A DNA stretch of 42,896 nucleotides. Origin: Bacteroidales bacterium. GTDB lineage: Bacteria > Bacteroidota > Bacteroidia > Bacteroidales > Muribaculaceae. The notes under the pieces are model-generated. The model was not told the DNA's origin and made no database searches. It saw nothing but the letters and a program-made list of their open reading frames with translations. The position numbers and the translations under genes were made by a program. Where the stretch lies: the NCBI GenBank assembly GCA_014800735.1, contig JAAVFP010000031.1, forward strand, positions 1 through 42,896. Reading direction: 5' to 3'. Shown here one piece after another: positions 1 to 7,923 of this stretch (its first letter is position 1; every line of letters starts with the position of its first letter).

Positions 1-12
1 AAAAGACTAAAA

Positions 13-176
13 CAGGCGTCCGAAGGCCGCCGAAAAGGGTGACAATCTGCATTCTACCTTTTCGGCGGCCTTCGGACGCCATTGTATGTTGCGTTTAACT
101 CCGGGCACCTACGCCTAAAGGCTTCGGCGACCGGGGTTAGTAGTAATTCAGCGTCCTACGGACGCATATCTGCATT
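13..176. repeat. Dispersed palindromic repeat, copy A (left side possibly cut by window edge)
   Basis: A 22-bp perfect inverted repeat (15-36 with 59-80) is followed by a second hairpin whose outer arms are near 102-109 and 132-139, and a third small hairpin, gcgtcc-tac-ggacgc, at 151-165. The same succession occurs at 37846-38004 (copy B) with high identity. The first hairpin differs from copy B by a T-A versus C-G pair, so pairing is kept. The repeat lies just past the 3' end of queA and may also end that minus-strand transcript. Copy B has extra hairpins on its left; here they would fall at or before base 1. Confidence 0.85.
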
Positions 177-210
177 ATGAAATAGCCTTCCTCAGAAGTA
201 TCTCTGTAGC

Positions 211-1260
211 TTATTTAATCAGCATGGCGTCGCCGTAGCAGCCGAAGCGGTAGCCTTCCTCAACTGCTGTCTTGTAGGCTTTCATCACGGTTTCGTAGCC
301 ACCGAAGGCTGCCACCATCATAAGCATGGTGGAGTAAGGCATGTGGAAGTTGGTGATGAGGCTCGTGCACACGTCGAAATCGTAGGGCGGGAAGATGAAT
401 TTATTGGTCCAACCATCGTAAGTTTTCATGTGGCCGCCCATGCTGTCGGCAGTTGAGATTGCACGGAGCACCGAGGTGCCAACGGCGCACACACGCTTTT
501 CAGCATCCTTTGCAGCGTTCACGGTATCAACCAGAGTCTGGTCGGCAGTCATCTGCTCGGAGTCCATGCGATGCTTGGTGAGGTCCTCAACATCGATTTC
601 GCGGAAGGCGCCAAGGCCGCTGTGCACAGTGACGTAGGCACGCTTGATACCCTTGATTTCAAGGCGGGTGAGCAGGCCGCGCGAGAAGTGCAGACCGGCC
701 GCAGGAGCCACCACGGCCCCCTCTTTCTCGGCAAAGATGCACTGGTAGTCCTCGGCATCGCGGGGTTCGGGTTCGCGGGTGATGTAGGGAGGCAGCGGCG
801 TCATGCCCAGGGCGTAGAGGGCTGCCTTGAATTCGTCGTGGGGACCATCGTAGAGAAAACGGAGTGTGCGGCCGCGCGAGGTGGTGTTGTCAATCACCTC
901 GGCCACCATGGATTCGTCCTCGCCGAAATAGAGCTTGTTGCCGATTCGGATTTTGCGGGCCGGCTCCACCAGCACGTCCCACAGCTTGTTGTCGGCATTG
1001 AGTTCGCGGAGAAGGAACACCTCGATGCGTGCACCGGTCTTTTCCTTGTTGCCGTAGAGGAGCGCAGGGAAGACCTTGGTGTTGTTAAAGACCATCACGT
1101 CGCCATCGTCGAAGAAGTCGATTACTTCCTTGAAGATGTGGTGCGAAATCTCGCCGGTGCGGCGGTCAACTACCATCAGTCGGCAATCGTCGCGGTCGCG
1201 CGTGGGATGTTCGGCAATAAGTTCGTCGGGAAGATGGAATTTAAACTGTGATAATTTCAT
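211..1260 (-). CDS. queA: S-adenosylmethionine:tRNA ribosyltransferase-isomerase QueA
   Basis: QueA transfers and isomerises the ribosyl part of S-adenosylmethionine onto the 7-aminomethyl-7-deazaguanine at the wobble base of tRNA, giving epoxyqueuosine in the cytoplasm. The 349-residue length is normal for the family. Visible family signatures are the N-terminal [16 protein letters not shown], the [13 protein letters not shown] block near residues 53-67, the central AAGLHFS and the C-terminal [16 protein letters not shown]. It is the last gene of the minus-strand operon, 18 bases after truB, so two tRNA-modification enzymes sit together. No other queuosine gene is in the window. Identification is firm. 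Confidence 0.97.
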   Translation of the reverse strand: MKLSQFKFHLPDELIAEHPTRDRDDCRLMVVDRRTGEISHHIFKEVIDFFDDGDVMVFNNTKVFPALLYGNKEKTGARIEVFLLRELNADNKLWDVLVEPARKIRIGNKLYFGEDESMVAEVIDNTTSRGRTLRFLYDGPHDEFKAALYALGMTPLPPYITREPEPRDAEDYQCIFAEKEGAVVAPAAGLHFSRGLLTRLEIKGIKRAYVTVHSGLGAFREIDVEDLTKHRMDSEQMTADQTLVDTVNAAKDAEKRVCAVGTSVLRAISTADSMGGHMKTYDGWTNKFIFPPYDFDVCTSLITNFHMPYSTMLMMVAAFGGYETVMKAYKTAVEEGYRFGCYGDAMLIK

Positions 1261-1278
1261 GGGGTGATATGTAGAGGA

Positions 1279-1983
1279 TTAATTTTCAGGAAATTCAATT
1301 TCGACTGTGCGGATAAGTTCGGCGCACTGGTCCACGGTGAGACAGTCGGCGATGTTCACCTCGCCCACACGCGTGCGGCGCAGGGCCGTGAGGTGGCCGC
1401 CGCTCCCCAGAGCCTGCCCGATGTCGCGGGCCAGGGCGCGGATGTAGGTACCCTTGCTGCACACCACACGGATGGTTATGGAAGTGGGGGCGTAGTCAAG
1501 CAACTCTATTTCGTCGATGACGAGAACCTTGGGTTTGAGCTCCACGTCGCGGCCCTTGCGGGCGAGGTCGTAGGCACGCTTGCCATCCACTTTCACGGCC
1601 GAGAACGCCGGGGGAACCTGCTCGATGCGCCCGGTGAAGCTGCGCAGTGTGTCCTCAACCAGCTCGCGGGTGATATGCTCGGTAGGATAGGTAGCATCGA
1701 TTTCTGTTTCGAGATCAAACGACGGAGTGGTAGCGCCGAGGGCTATCGTGGCGATGTACTCCTTGACTCCGGCCTGGAGTTCGTCGATACGCTTCGTGGC
1801 TTTGCCGGTGCACAGAATCATCACCCCGGTTGCAAGAGGATCCAGGGTGCCGGCGTGGCCAACCTTGAGCTTTTTCACGCCCAGGCGGCGTGTGAGAGCA
1901 CCGCGCAGACGCTTCACGGCATCAAACGAAGTCCAGCCCAGGGGCTTGTCCACATACAGTATTTCGCCTTGAAGGAAATTCAT
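1279..1983 (-). CDS. truB: tRNA pseudouridine(55) synthase TruB
   Basis: TruB makes pseudouridine 55 in the T-loop of tRNAs. The start at 1983 (MNFLQGEILYVDKPLGWTSFD) is preferred over an in-frame ATG 22 codons upstream, because homologues begin just before the YVDKPLGWTS block and because this ATG overlaps the uppP stop as TGATG, a translational-coupling arrangement. That gives 234 residues. The catalytic aspartate is D48 in GHAGTLDPLATG, the same number as in E. coli TruB. The C-terminal part carries the RALARDIG-type segment. The protein is short compared with E. coli TruB, as is common in Bacteroidota. Identification is firm. Confidence 0.96.
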   Translation of the reverse strand: MNFLQGEILYVDKPLGWTSFDAVKRLRGALTRRLGVKKLKVGHAGTLDPLATGVMILCTGKATKRIDELQAGVKEYIATIALGATTPSFDLETEIDATYPTEHITRELVEDTLRSFTGRIEQVPPAFSAVKVDGKRAYDLARKGRDVELKPKVLVIDEIELLDYAPTSITIRVVCSKGTYIRALARDIGQALGSGGHLTALRRTRVGEVNIADCLTVDQCAELIRTVEIEFPEN

Positions 1984-2855
1984 CAGAAAGCTCCGTAACC
2001 TTTTAATATACAAATTATGCCGACAATTGCGCAATAGACAGCGAACCACCAGAGCTTGCCGCGCTTAACGATGTTTATCATCCATTTGCACGCCAGGCAA
2101 CCCACGATGAAAGCTGCCAGAAAACCCACAATCATGGGCACGGTTCCGATTGCTTCGGTGGCCTGGCCTGCAACCGCGTCAACAGCCTCGACACCGAACA
2201 TTTTCTTCACGTCCAGCAGCGCTTCACCAAGGATGGGAATGATGACCATGAGGAAGGAGAAATAGGCCACCTGCTCGCGCTTATCGCCAATGAGCAGACC
2301 GGTGGCGATAGTTGTGCCGGAGCGCGAAAGGCCCGGTAGCACTGCCACAGCCTGAGCGCAACCGATTACGAAAGCATCGAGGAAAGTGATGTCGCGCCCC
2401 GCAGGAGCGGCACTCAGCCGACCACCACCCTGAAGTTCGGTAGGACGGGTACGGAAGAAATAGGAGAAGGCCAGCAGCAATGCGGTGACGCACAGGCAGA
2501 AGCCTACCAGGGTGAGTTCCTGGCCGAAAAAGGTTTCGATGGTGTCCTTGAAGCAGAGGCCCACAATGCCGATGGGTATGCAGGACACAAGGATTTTGCA
2601 AACGTACCAGAAATTGTTGTCGCGGCGGAAGGTGAAGAACGACACGCACAGGGGCGCAAACTCGCGCCACAGGATGACGATGGTGCTGAGCACCGTGGCC
2701 ACGTGGAGCATAACGTCGAACTCAAGGCTCTCGGCGCCACTGAGGTTAAGGCCGAGGATTTCGCGGAAAATTTCCAGGTGGCCCGAGGAGCTGATGGGCA
2801 GATACTCGGCAAGGCCCTGGACAATGCCGAGGATAAGGGCGTCAAGTGTATCCAT
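1983..2855 (-). CDS. uppP: Undecaprenyl-diphosphatase UppP (BacA family)
   Basis: This integral membrane phosphatase converts undecaprenyl diphosphate to the monophosphate, recycling the lipid carrier for peptidoglycan and surface polysaccharides; loss or overproduction affects bacitracin sensitivity. The 290 residues contain the two family motifs. Residues 14-26 read GLAEYLPISSSGH, a variant of the usual GLTEFLPVSSTGH that keeps the glutamate, serines and histidine. Residues 173-180 read LPGLSRSG with the essential arginine. Many hydrophobic segments are visible. The start codon overlaps the stop of the DUF3098 gene (TAATG) and the stop overlaps the truB start (TGATG), so the three genes are translationally coupled. 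Confidence 0.97.
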   Translation of the reverse strand: MDTLDALILGIVQGLAEYLPISSSGHLEIFREILGLNLSGAESLEFDVMLHVATVLSTIVILWREFAPLCVSFFTFRRDNNFWYVCKILVSCIPIGIVGLCFKDTIETFFGQELTLVGFCLCVTALLLAFSYFFRTRPTELQGGGRLSAAPAGRDITFLDAFVIGCAQAVAVLPGLSRSGTTIATGLLIGDKREQVAYFSFLMVIIPILGEALLDVKKMFGVEAVDAVAGQATEAIGTVPMIVGFLAAFIVGCLACKWMINIVKRGKLWWFAVYCAIVGIICILKGYGAF

Positions 2856-3142
2856 TAATTCTTCTTAGAGTCAAGAAACTTGATATGGGCGGGATCGATA
2901 ATAATGGCAATAGCCATGGCCACAAAGCCCAGGAAGGCAATGCACGGACCGACGACTATGCGGCGTGTGCTGAAAATGTCGGGATTGAATTCGGTCTCGG
3001 TGGAACTGCCGCCGAGCATGAGCAGAAATCCGACCACAATCATCAGCCCGGCGATAGCCATGGCCACGAAGTTGGCGCGCTGGAGCGGCATGTGCACTCG
3101 CTGCTCGCCTTCGGCCGGTGTCTGTAAATTTTCTTTCTTCAT
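2855..3142 (-). CDS. DUF3098 family small membrane protein
   Basis: A 95-residue protein with two hydrophobic segments (about residues 24-44 and 66-86) separated by a short polar loop containing a TEFNPDIFS segment, which is the DUF3098 pattern. Members are found almost only in Bacteroidota, between ftsX and uppP as here. The biochemical function is unknown. The conserved position suggests a role in division or cell-wall lipid-carrier recycling, but that is inference from context only. It starts 51 bases after the ftsX stop and its stop overlaps the uppP start. Confidence 0.88.
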   Translation of the reverse strand: MKKENLQTPAEGEQRVHMPLQRANFVAMAIAGLMIVVGFLLMLGGSSTETEFNPDIFSTRRIVVGPCIAFLGFVAMAIAIIIDPAHIKFLDSKKN

Positions 3143-3193
3143 TTCTTTCGCTGAGATGTAAGTAAATATTCGTGAACTGTGTGTGTGCCGCGC

Positions 3194-4069
3194 TTATTTC
3201 AGAAACATGGCGTCGTAGCTGGCGCGGAGATAGCGGTTCGTGGCCACAGCGGCTGTCAGTGCACTGATGGCTATACCCGCCACAATGAGGATGATACATA
3301 TTATCACCATGGGCCACACGGCCAGAGCTGCATCCACTGCCGGGTCAAGGTCGGCACAGTAGAAGCGCACACCCCACAGGATGGCCGAGGCTATCAACCC
3401 GGCCAACAGACCGTTAAGTGCACCGGCGGCAATAAAGGGACGGCGGATGAACGCTCCGGTAGCGCCCACCAGCTTCATGGTGTGTATGACGAATCGCCTG
3501 CCGTAGATGGACAGGCTGACAGTGTTGTTAATCAGTGCGATGGAAACAATCAGCAGGACTCCGGCCACGGCCAAAACGATGGTGCCAGCACGGCGCACGG
3601 CGTGGTCAACGCCCTCGATGACTGTGCTTTCGGTTACAATTTCGCGGACGCCCTCGGCCGAGTAGTAATCCTCCACGAGAGCGGCGATACTATCCGGAGT
3701 AGAATAAGCCGGACATACTTTAACATCGAATTCGGAGGCAAAGGGGTTCACGTCCAGGAGGTCGGCCACGGACTCGCCCAGGTATTGCTCCTCCTGAGCC
3801 AGGATGTCGTCGGCCGAGGAGAATGTGAAGCGCTCTATGGCGGCGTCGGCCGACAGGCGCTGTTTGAGCTTATTGACGGGGCCGTCGGGCAGCTCGCGCT
3901 CCATCTTGATAATGAAGCCGAGATTGCGGCGAACCTCATCGGTCAGATTCTTGCCGACAAGCCCCAGCATGGCGGCAATGCCAAGCATGAACAGAACCAA
4001 AGCCACGCTCACAAGCGATGTGAAGCGCGAACCTAATGTTGATATACGGCGAGAGCGTTTTTCTGCCAT
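3194..4069 (-). CDS. ftsX: Cell division protein FtsX (ABC transporter permease subunit)
   Basis: FtsX pairs with the ATPase FtsE at the division septum and controls periplasmic peptidoglycan hydrolases. The 291 residues show the FtsX layout: a basic cytoplasmic N-terminus, a first membrane segment at about 16-38, a periplasmic domain (about 40-160), and three more membrane segments near 162-184, 211-234 and 253-276. The conserved SIYGRRFVIHTMKLVGAT stretch follows the second segment. FtsE is not in the window. This is the first gene of the operon running to queA, preceded by a good Bacteroidota promoter at 4172-4203. Confidence 0.95.
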   Translation of the reverse strand: MAEKRSRRISTLGSRFTSLVSVALVLFMLGIAAMLGLVGKNLTDEVRRNLGFIIKMERELPDGPVNKLKQRLSADAAIERFTFSSADDILAQEEQYLGESVADLLDVNPFASEFDVKVCPAYSTPDSIAALVEDYYSAEGVREIVTESTVIEGVDHAVRRAGTIVLAVAGVLLIVSIALINNTVSLSIYGRRFVIHTMKLVGATGAFIRRPFIAAGALNGLLAGLIASAILWGVRFYCADLDPAVDAALAVWPMVIICIILIVAGIAISALTAAVATNRYLRASYDAMFLK

Positions 4070-4171
4070 TAATACACCTTAAGTGAGCTAACCCAGAAAT
4101 TTACGCTGAAAAATCCGGGTGGTGAAACGAAAGTCGGCTTGCGGCCGGCACGGAATTATCCCAAATTCGCG

Positions 4172-4203
4172 CAAAAATAGCAATTTTTCTACACACCACC
4201 AAA
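4172..4203 (-). promoter_or_regulatory. Promoter of the ftsX-queA operon
   Basis: On the minus strand TTTG (4203-4200) is followed after exactly 20 nt by TATTTTTG (4179-4172), a full Bacteroidota sigma-ABfr consensus. Transcription should start near 4166, leaving a leader of roughly 95 nt before the ftsX ATG. Confidence 0.75.
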
Positions 4204-4246
4204 TTTTTTCATTGTTTTTTCCCTCACTGCGTTCGGGACACAGTAC

Positions 4247-4288
4247 ACACGCAAAAGGCCACCGGTGTTCCGGTGGCCTTTTGCGTGT
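4247..4288 (-). terminator. Hairpin terminator after the LEA-like lipoprotein gene
   Basis: A perfect 19-bp inverted repeat (4247-4265 with 4270-4288) with a 4-nt loop lies 20 bases past the stop of the minus-strand lipoprotein gene and upstream of the ftsX promoter. There is no strong T run on the minus strand, so it may end transcription less cleanly than a classic intrinsic terminator. Confidence 0.6.
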
Positions 4289-4308
4289 ATTATTAATAGG
4301 GGCAGAGC

Positions 4309-4944
4309 TTATTTTGTAAGCGCGTTCTTGAGGTCCTCGGCCTTCTGCTTGGTGGCGTCTACGGCCTTGGACGCGCCATTCTTAGTTGCTTCAACAGCCT
4401 TGGAAGCACCTTCCTTCGTAGCTTCAACGGCTTTGGAGGCACCATCCTTTGTGGCCTCAACAGCGTCGCCCGCTTTCTCCTTGGCTGCATTGAAAATATC
4501 ACCGGCCTTGTCGGCAACGTTTTCAGCAGCGTTGGAGGTTGCTTCGGCGGCATCGCCTGCGGCATCCTTCACTGAGCCTACAGCACTTTCGGCGGCGTTC
4601 TCGGCAGCTTCTGCCTTGTCACCTACAAAATCCTTTACCTTATCGAGAGCGCTCTCGGAAGTCTGAAGAGTGCCGACGAGTGCAGGAGCTTTCTCCTGAA
4701 CGATGGGTTCGATTTTTTCGAGGTAAGCTTTGGCTTCATCCACTTTACCTTCCTTCACGAGTTTAGCTGCATAGTCGCGAGCTTCCTCAACGTACTTCTG
4801 GACGTCGGCCTGGCTACCGGCGTTCTGGATTTTCTCTACAACTGTCTGGGCCGATTCCTCGGTCGACGACGCGCTGCTGCTGCACGATACTGCCATAGCG
4901 GACATGGCCGCAACAACAGCCAACGATAAGATAAACTTTTTCAT
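4309..4944 (-). CDS. Lipoprotein with LEA-like 11-residue helical repeats
   Basis: A 211-residue predicted lipoprotein. The N-terminal signal (MKKFILSLAVVAAMSAMA) ends in the lipobox AVSC, so the protein should be lipid-anchored after cleavage at Cys21. The mature part is rich in Ala, Lys and Glu with no cysteine or membrane segment. The last third repeats an 11-residue pattern of the type AVEATKEGASK about three times exactly and more loosely before that. This pattern resembles group 3 LEA proteins and apolipoprotein-type amphipathic helices, suggesting a long extended helix in the periplasm. The role is unknown; envelope or desiccation protection is only a guess. It follows the beta-lactamase gene by 54 bases on the same strand and could share its transcript. 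Confidence 0.85.
   Translation of the reverse strand: MKKFILSLAVVAAMSAMAVSCSSSASSTEESAQTVVEKIQNAGSQADVQKYVEEARDYAAKLVKEGKVDEAKAYLEKIEPIVQEKAPALVGTLQTSESALDKVKDFVGDKAEAAENAAESAVGSVKDAAGDAAEATSNAAENVADKAGDIFNAAKEKAGDAVEATKDGASKAVEATKEGASKAVEATKNGASKAVDATKQKAEDLKNALTK
4354..4452 (-). repeat. Three tandem 33-bp repeats inside the LEA-like lipoprotein gene
   Basis: Units 4354-4386, 4387-4419 and 4420-4452 are imperfect copies that each encode 11 residues (AVxATKxGASK). Changes fall mostly in third codon positions and at the variable residue after ATK, showing selection on the protein pattern. A fourth, partial unit continues past 4453. Confidence 0.8.
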
Positions 4945-4998
4945 TTTCGAATAATTTTAGGTTGAATAGATTTATAACATCCGTGCAGCCGGGTTGGT

Positions 4999-6042
4999 TC
5001 AATTGGAGTCGGGGAATATTATCTGGTCGAGCACGGCTTCGAAAATCGTGCTCATCAGCGCACTGCCGAACGACTCGGCATCCGGAGCGGTGGAGGTTCC
5101 GGCGCGGCGCTGAGCCGGATAGACGGTGGCCGAAGCGTTCATGGCCTTGACTCGCTCAAGCACAGTGGAGTTCCACACAGCTTGGGATATATCGGCTATC
5201 TTCTGCTCGCCGTCGGCTCGCGCTCCGGCGAAATCAGCCATAAAAATTACTAAAGTATAATAGCCCGTTGAGCCGTCCGGGTGAGTATAGCACACGAACG
5301 CAGCATCGTTCAGGGCGCTGATGCTCCCATCGGGGCGGTCAAAACCGGTGCCCGTTTTGTGAAACACCAGGGCCTGGCCGGTTGGAATACCGGCCGGAAT
5401 ACGTGCTGCGCCCAGAGGAACGGAGCCCGACATAACGGCGCGGATTACCGTGGCCGCCGCCGTTGTGTCGGCGGTGAAAAAGTGGTCCATCAGCCGCGCG
5501 GTGGCCAATGGAGTGGAATAGTTGAGTGCCGAAAGGGCCGGGTCGTCGTGCATCTGCGCCTCGGTCACAGCTATGCCGTAGGAGCCGAAGGAGCCAAGGG
5601 CGTGGAGGATGCTGTCCGTTTCGGAGGGCGACACATAGCGGTCAAAGATAATATCAGCCGCGTTGTTGTCGCTCATCACCAGCGACTGGTAGAGCAGGTT
5701 GGGCAAGGTCAGGGTGAGGCCCTGCGGATAGGCCGCGCGCAGCGGGCTCCATGTGTTGGGAAGGAGGTCGGCCGAAGTCACCGTCACCGAGTCGGTCATT
5801 ATTGCCGGATATCCGATTTTATTTGCCAGAGCAACAGCCTGGTGGAATTTGGCCACGCTCTGCAGTTCGAAAGGGCTGTTGCCGTCAAGAGCCAGTGTGT
5901 CGCCGTCGCTGAAAATCACGGCCACGCCTATGTGGTCGTCGCCGATAATACGCATAATATCCTCAGCCAGACGCGGGCGCGAGGCCGAAGCTGCGGTGGC
6001 CGCAAGGGTGAGGAGGGAAAACAGAAGTAAGCGCATGTTCAT
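4999..6042 (-). CDS. Class A beta-lactamase, subclass A2 (PER/CfxA-like)
   Basis: A predicted secreted serine beta-lactamase of 347 residues. The start at 6042 (or 6036) gives a proper signal peptide, LLLFSLLTLAATAASA; an upstream in-frame ATG would spoil it. The active-site motifs are all present: S62-V-A-K65 in QSVAKFHQA, S124-D-N126, E161 in the omega loop (TEAQMHDD) and K229-T-G231. The SVxKFHQA block, the WSPLRxxYP segment and the E-A-Q-M-H omega loop match the PER/VEB/CfxA group rather than TEM or KPC. The C-terminus runs about 50 residues past the usual end and has a hydrophobic stretch. Nothing mobile flanks it, so it looks like a resident chromosomal gene. The substrate range cannot be read from sequence. 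Confidence 0.9.
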   Translation of the reverse strand: MNMRLLLFSLLTLAATAASASRPRLAEDIMRIIGDDHIGVAVIFSDGDTLALDGNSPFELQSVAKFHQAVALANKIGYPAIMTDSVTVTSADLLPNTWSPLRAAYPQGLTLTLPNLLYQSLVMSDNNAADIIFDRYVSPSETDSILHALGSFGSYGIAVTEAQMHDDPALSALNYSTPLATARLMDHFFTADTTAAATVIRAVMSGSVPLGAARIPAGIPTGQALVFHKTGTGFDRPDGSISALNDAAFVCYTHPDGSTGYYTLVIFMADFAGARADGEQKIADISQAVWNSTVLERVKAMNASATVYPAQRRAGTSTAPDAESFGSALMSTIFEAVLDQIIFPDSN

Positions 6043-6061
6043 AATCGTGAAATTTGTGTGG

Positions 6062-6090
6062 CAAAAATAATAAAAAACTTTGTATCTTTG
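6062..6090. promoter_or_regulatory. Divergent -7 boxes for the beta-lactamase gene and bioB
   Basis: TATTTTTG on the minus strand (6069-6062) lies 19 nt before the beta-lactamase ATG, and TATCTTTG on the plus strand (6083-6090) lies 21 nt before the bioB ATG. Neither has a well-placed -33 TTG. The two boxes are 13 bases apart, so the two polymerases would compete. Confidence 0.55.
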
Positions 6091-6111
6091 CACTTCATAA
6101 TCCATTTAAGA

Positions 6112-7149
6112 ATGACCGAAAATACACAACAAAAATATACCGCCGAAGAGGCCGAGTGCCGCCTGGTGGCTGAGTGCCTGGCCTATGTGCTAACCGGCAA
6201 GGAGCTGAGCGAGGAGCAGGTCTACGGCCTGGCCGAATTAACGACTGAGGCCGGGCGTCGTGCCCTCGAGGATGCCGCAGCCCAGGTGCAGGCCCGCTTC
6301 GGCAACGGCCTGTTCGACATGTGCTCCATCGTCAACGCCCGCTCGGGCAAATGCCCTGAGAACTGCAAATGGTGCGCCCAAAGCGCGCATTACTCCACCG
6401 GCTGCGAAACCTACGACATGGTCGACGAGGCCGAGGCACAGGCCCTGGCCCGCGGTTGCGCCGAGCACGGAATAATGCGTTTTTCCTACGTGGCGAGCGG
6501 ACGCTCCGTGCGCGGAAAGGCTCTCGATGCCATGTGCGCTGCCATGCGCAGGGTGAAGGACAGTACAGGCGTGTCGGTGTGTGCGTCGCTCGGCCTGCTT
6601 GGCCGTGAGGAGCTTGCGAAACTCAAGGAAATAGGCCTCAAGCGCTACCACTGCAACCTGGAGAGCGCACCGAGCCACTTCCCCACCCTATGCACCACCC
6701 ACACCATCGAGGATAAGATGGCCACCATCGATGCCGCCCACAGCCTGGGACTCGAGGTGTGCTCCGGAGGCATCATAGGCATGGGCGAAACGGCCCGCCA
6801 GCGCGGCGAGTTCGCGCTGCTGCTGCGCCGCGCCCGCCCGGTGTCCATCCCCATCAACGTGCTCTGCCCTATCCCCGGCACACCGCTGGCCGACACGCCA
6901 CTTATCAGTGAGGACGAAATTGTGCACACTGCCGCGCTGTTCCGCATGGTGCATCCGGGTGTCCAGCTCCGCTTTGCCGGCGGTCGCCAGCGAATATCGC
7001 GTGAGGGACAGCTGCGATGCATGCGTGCGGGAGTCAACGGCGCCATCGTGGGCGACCTGCTCACCACCATCGGCTCAACCGTGGCTGCCGACCGCGACCT
7101 TGCCCGCGAAGCGGGGTATGAACTGGGCTACGAAAAGGACAGCTTATGA
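6112..7149 (+). CDS. bioB: Biotin synthase BioB
   Basis: BioB is a radical-SAM enzyme that inserts sulfur into dethiobiotin to form biotin. The start at 6112 (MTENTQQK) is chosen over an in-frame ATG 18 codons upstream, which would lie inside the probable promoter; the protein is then 345 residues, normal for BioB. The radical-SAM cluster motif is C81-P-E-N-C85-K-W-C88 (CxxxCxxC). The segments YHCNLESAPSHFPTLC, CSGGIIGMGE and PINVLCPIPGTPL are typical of BioB. No other biotin gene is present, so bioB stands apart from bioA/D/F here. Its stop overlaps the start of the next gene (ATGA). Confidence 0.96.
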   Translation: MTENTQQKYTAEEAECRLVAECLAYVLTGKELSEEQVYGLAELTTEAGRRALEDAAAQVQARFGNGLFDMCSIVNARSGKCPENCKWCAQSAHYSTGCETYDMVDEAEAQALARGCAEHGIMRFSYVASGRSVRGKALDAMCAAMRRVKDSTGVSVCASLGLLGREELAKLKEIGLKRYHCNLESAPSHFPTLCTTHTIEDKMATIDAAHSLGLEVCSGGIIGMGETARQRGEFALLLRRARPVSIPINVLCPIPGTPLADTPLISEDEIVHTAALFRMVHPGVQLRFAGGRQRISREGQLRCMRAGVNGAIVGDLLTTIGSTVAADRDLAREAGYELGYEKDSL

Positions 7150-7922
7150 ACACCGAATTTCAGCTTACGCGCCGACTGATGCGCGAGTTTGCATCCCTCG
7201 ACGATGCCAAAGGACGCCGCCGCACGGGCCTGTTTGTGGCCGAGGGCACGAAGTGTGTGCTCGAACTGGCCGCACGCTTTGCCTGCGAATATCTCTTTGC
7301 GCTGCCTGAGTGGCTCGCCGAGCACTCAGGGCAAATAGAAGCCGCCACCACGGTGGAGGCCAAGCCTCAGATGCTGCGCGAGTTGACCCGCCTCACCGCC
7401 ACACCGCCCGTTATTGCCTTTTTCCGCCTGCCCGAAGCAGCGGAAGCTCCGGCGCTCGACTACGTGCGAAGCAATCTCGTGGTGGCGCTTGACCGCGTGC
7501 AGGACCCCGGCAACTTAGGTACCATCCTCCGCACTTGCGACTGGATGGGCGTGCACACCGTGGTAGCCTCGACCGATAGCGTTGATGCTTTCAACCCCAA
7601 GGCCGTGCAATCCACCATGGGAGCACTCTCGCGCGTGAACATTATATATACTGACCTGGCTGCATGGCTGAGGAGCCTTGACGGCGCCGAGGTGTTCGGC
7701 ACCTTCCTTGACGGCGACAACATCTACACCTCCGCGCTCAGCACCGGCGGTGTGCTGGTGATGGGCAATGAGGGCCGCGGCATTTCCGATGCCGTGGCAG
7801 CCTGCGTAGGCCGGCGGCTGCTCATCCCCTCGTGGCCTCCGGGTGCCGAGGCAGTCGAAAGTCTCAACGTGGCCACAGCCACAGCGATAGCCCTGTCGCA
7901 GTTCAGGGCCCGAACCTTCTGA
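7146..7922 (+). CDS. SpoU/TrmH-family RNA 2'-O-ribose methyltransferase
   Basis: A 258-residue SPOUT methyltransferase that would transfer a methyl group from SAM to a ribose 2'-OH in rRNA or tRNA. An N-terminal substrate-binding region (residues 1-95) is followed by the SpoU domain with its three motifs: ALDRVQDPGNLGTILRTCDW, VLVMGNEGRGIS, and the C-terminal LIPSWPPGAEAVESLNVATA that forms the trefoil knot. The RNA target is not evident from sequence; homologues of this layout act on 23S rRNA. It overlaps bioB by four bases (ATGA) and ends one base before radA, so the three genes form an operon. Confidence 0.92.
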   Translation: MNTEFQLTRRLMREFASLDDAKGRRRTGLFVAEGTKCVLELAARFACEYLFALPEWLAEHSGQIEAATTVEAKPQMLRELTRLTATPPVIAFFRLPEAAEAPALDYVRSNLVVALDRVQDPGNLGTILRTCDWMGVHTVVASTDSVDAFNPKAVQSTMGALSRVNIIYTDLAAWLRSLDGAEVFGTFLDGDNIYTSALSTGGVLVMGNEGRGISDAVAACVGRRLLIPSWPPGAEAVESLNVATATAIALSQFRARTF

Positions 7923-7923
7923 T

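Noticed and set aside
4247-4288. Insertion-sequence end or riboswitch at the perfect 19-bp hairpin
   Set aside because: The position just after a stop codon and the small loop fit a terminator; no transposase, second end or aptamer-like region is nearby.
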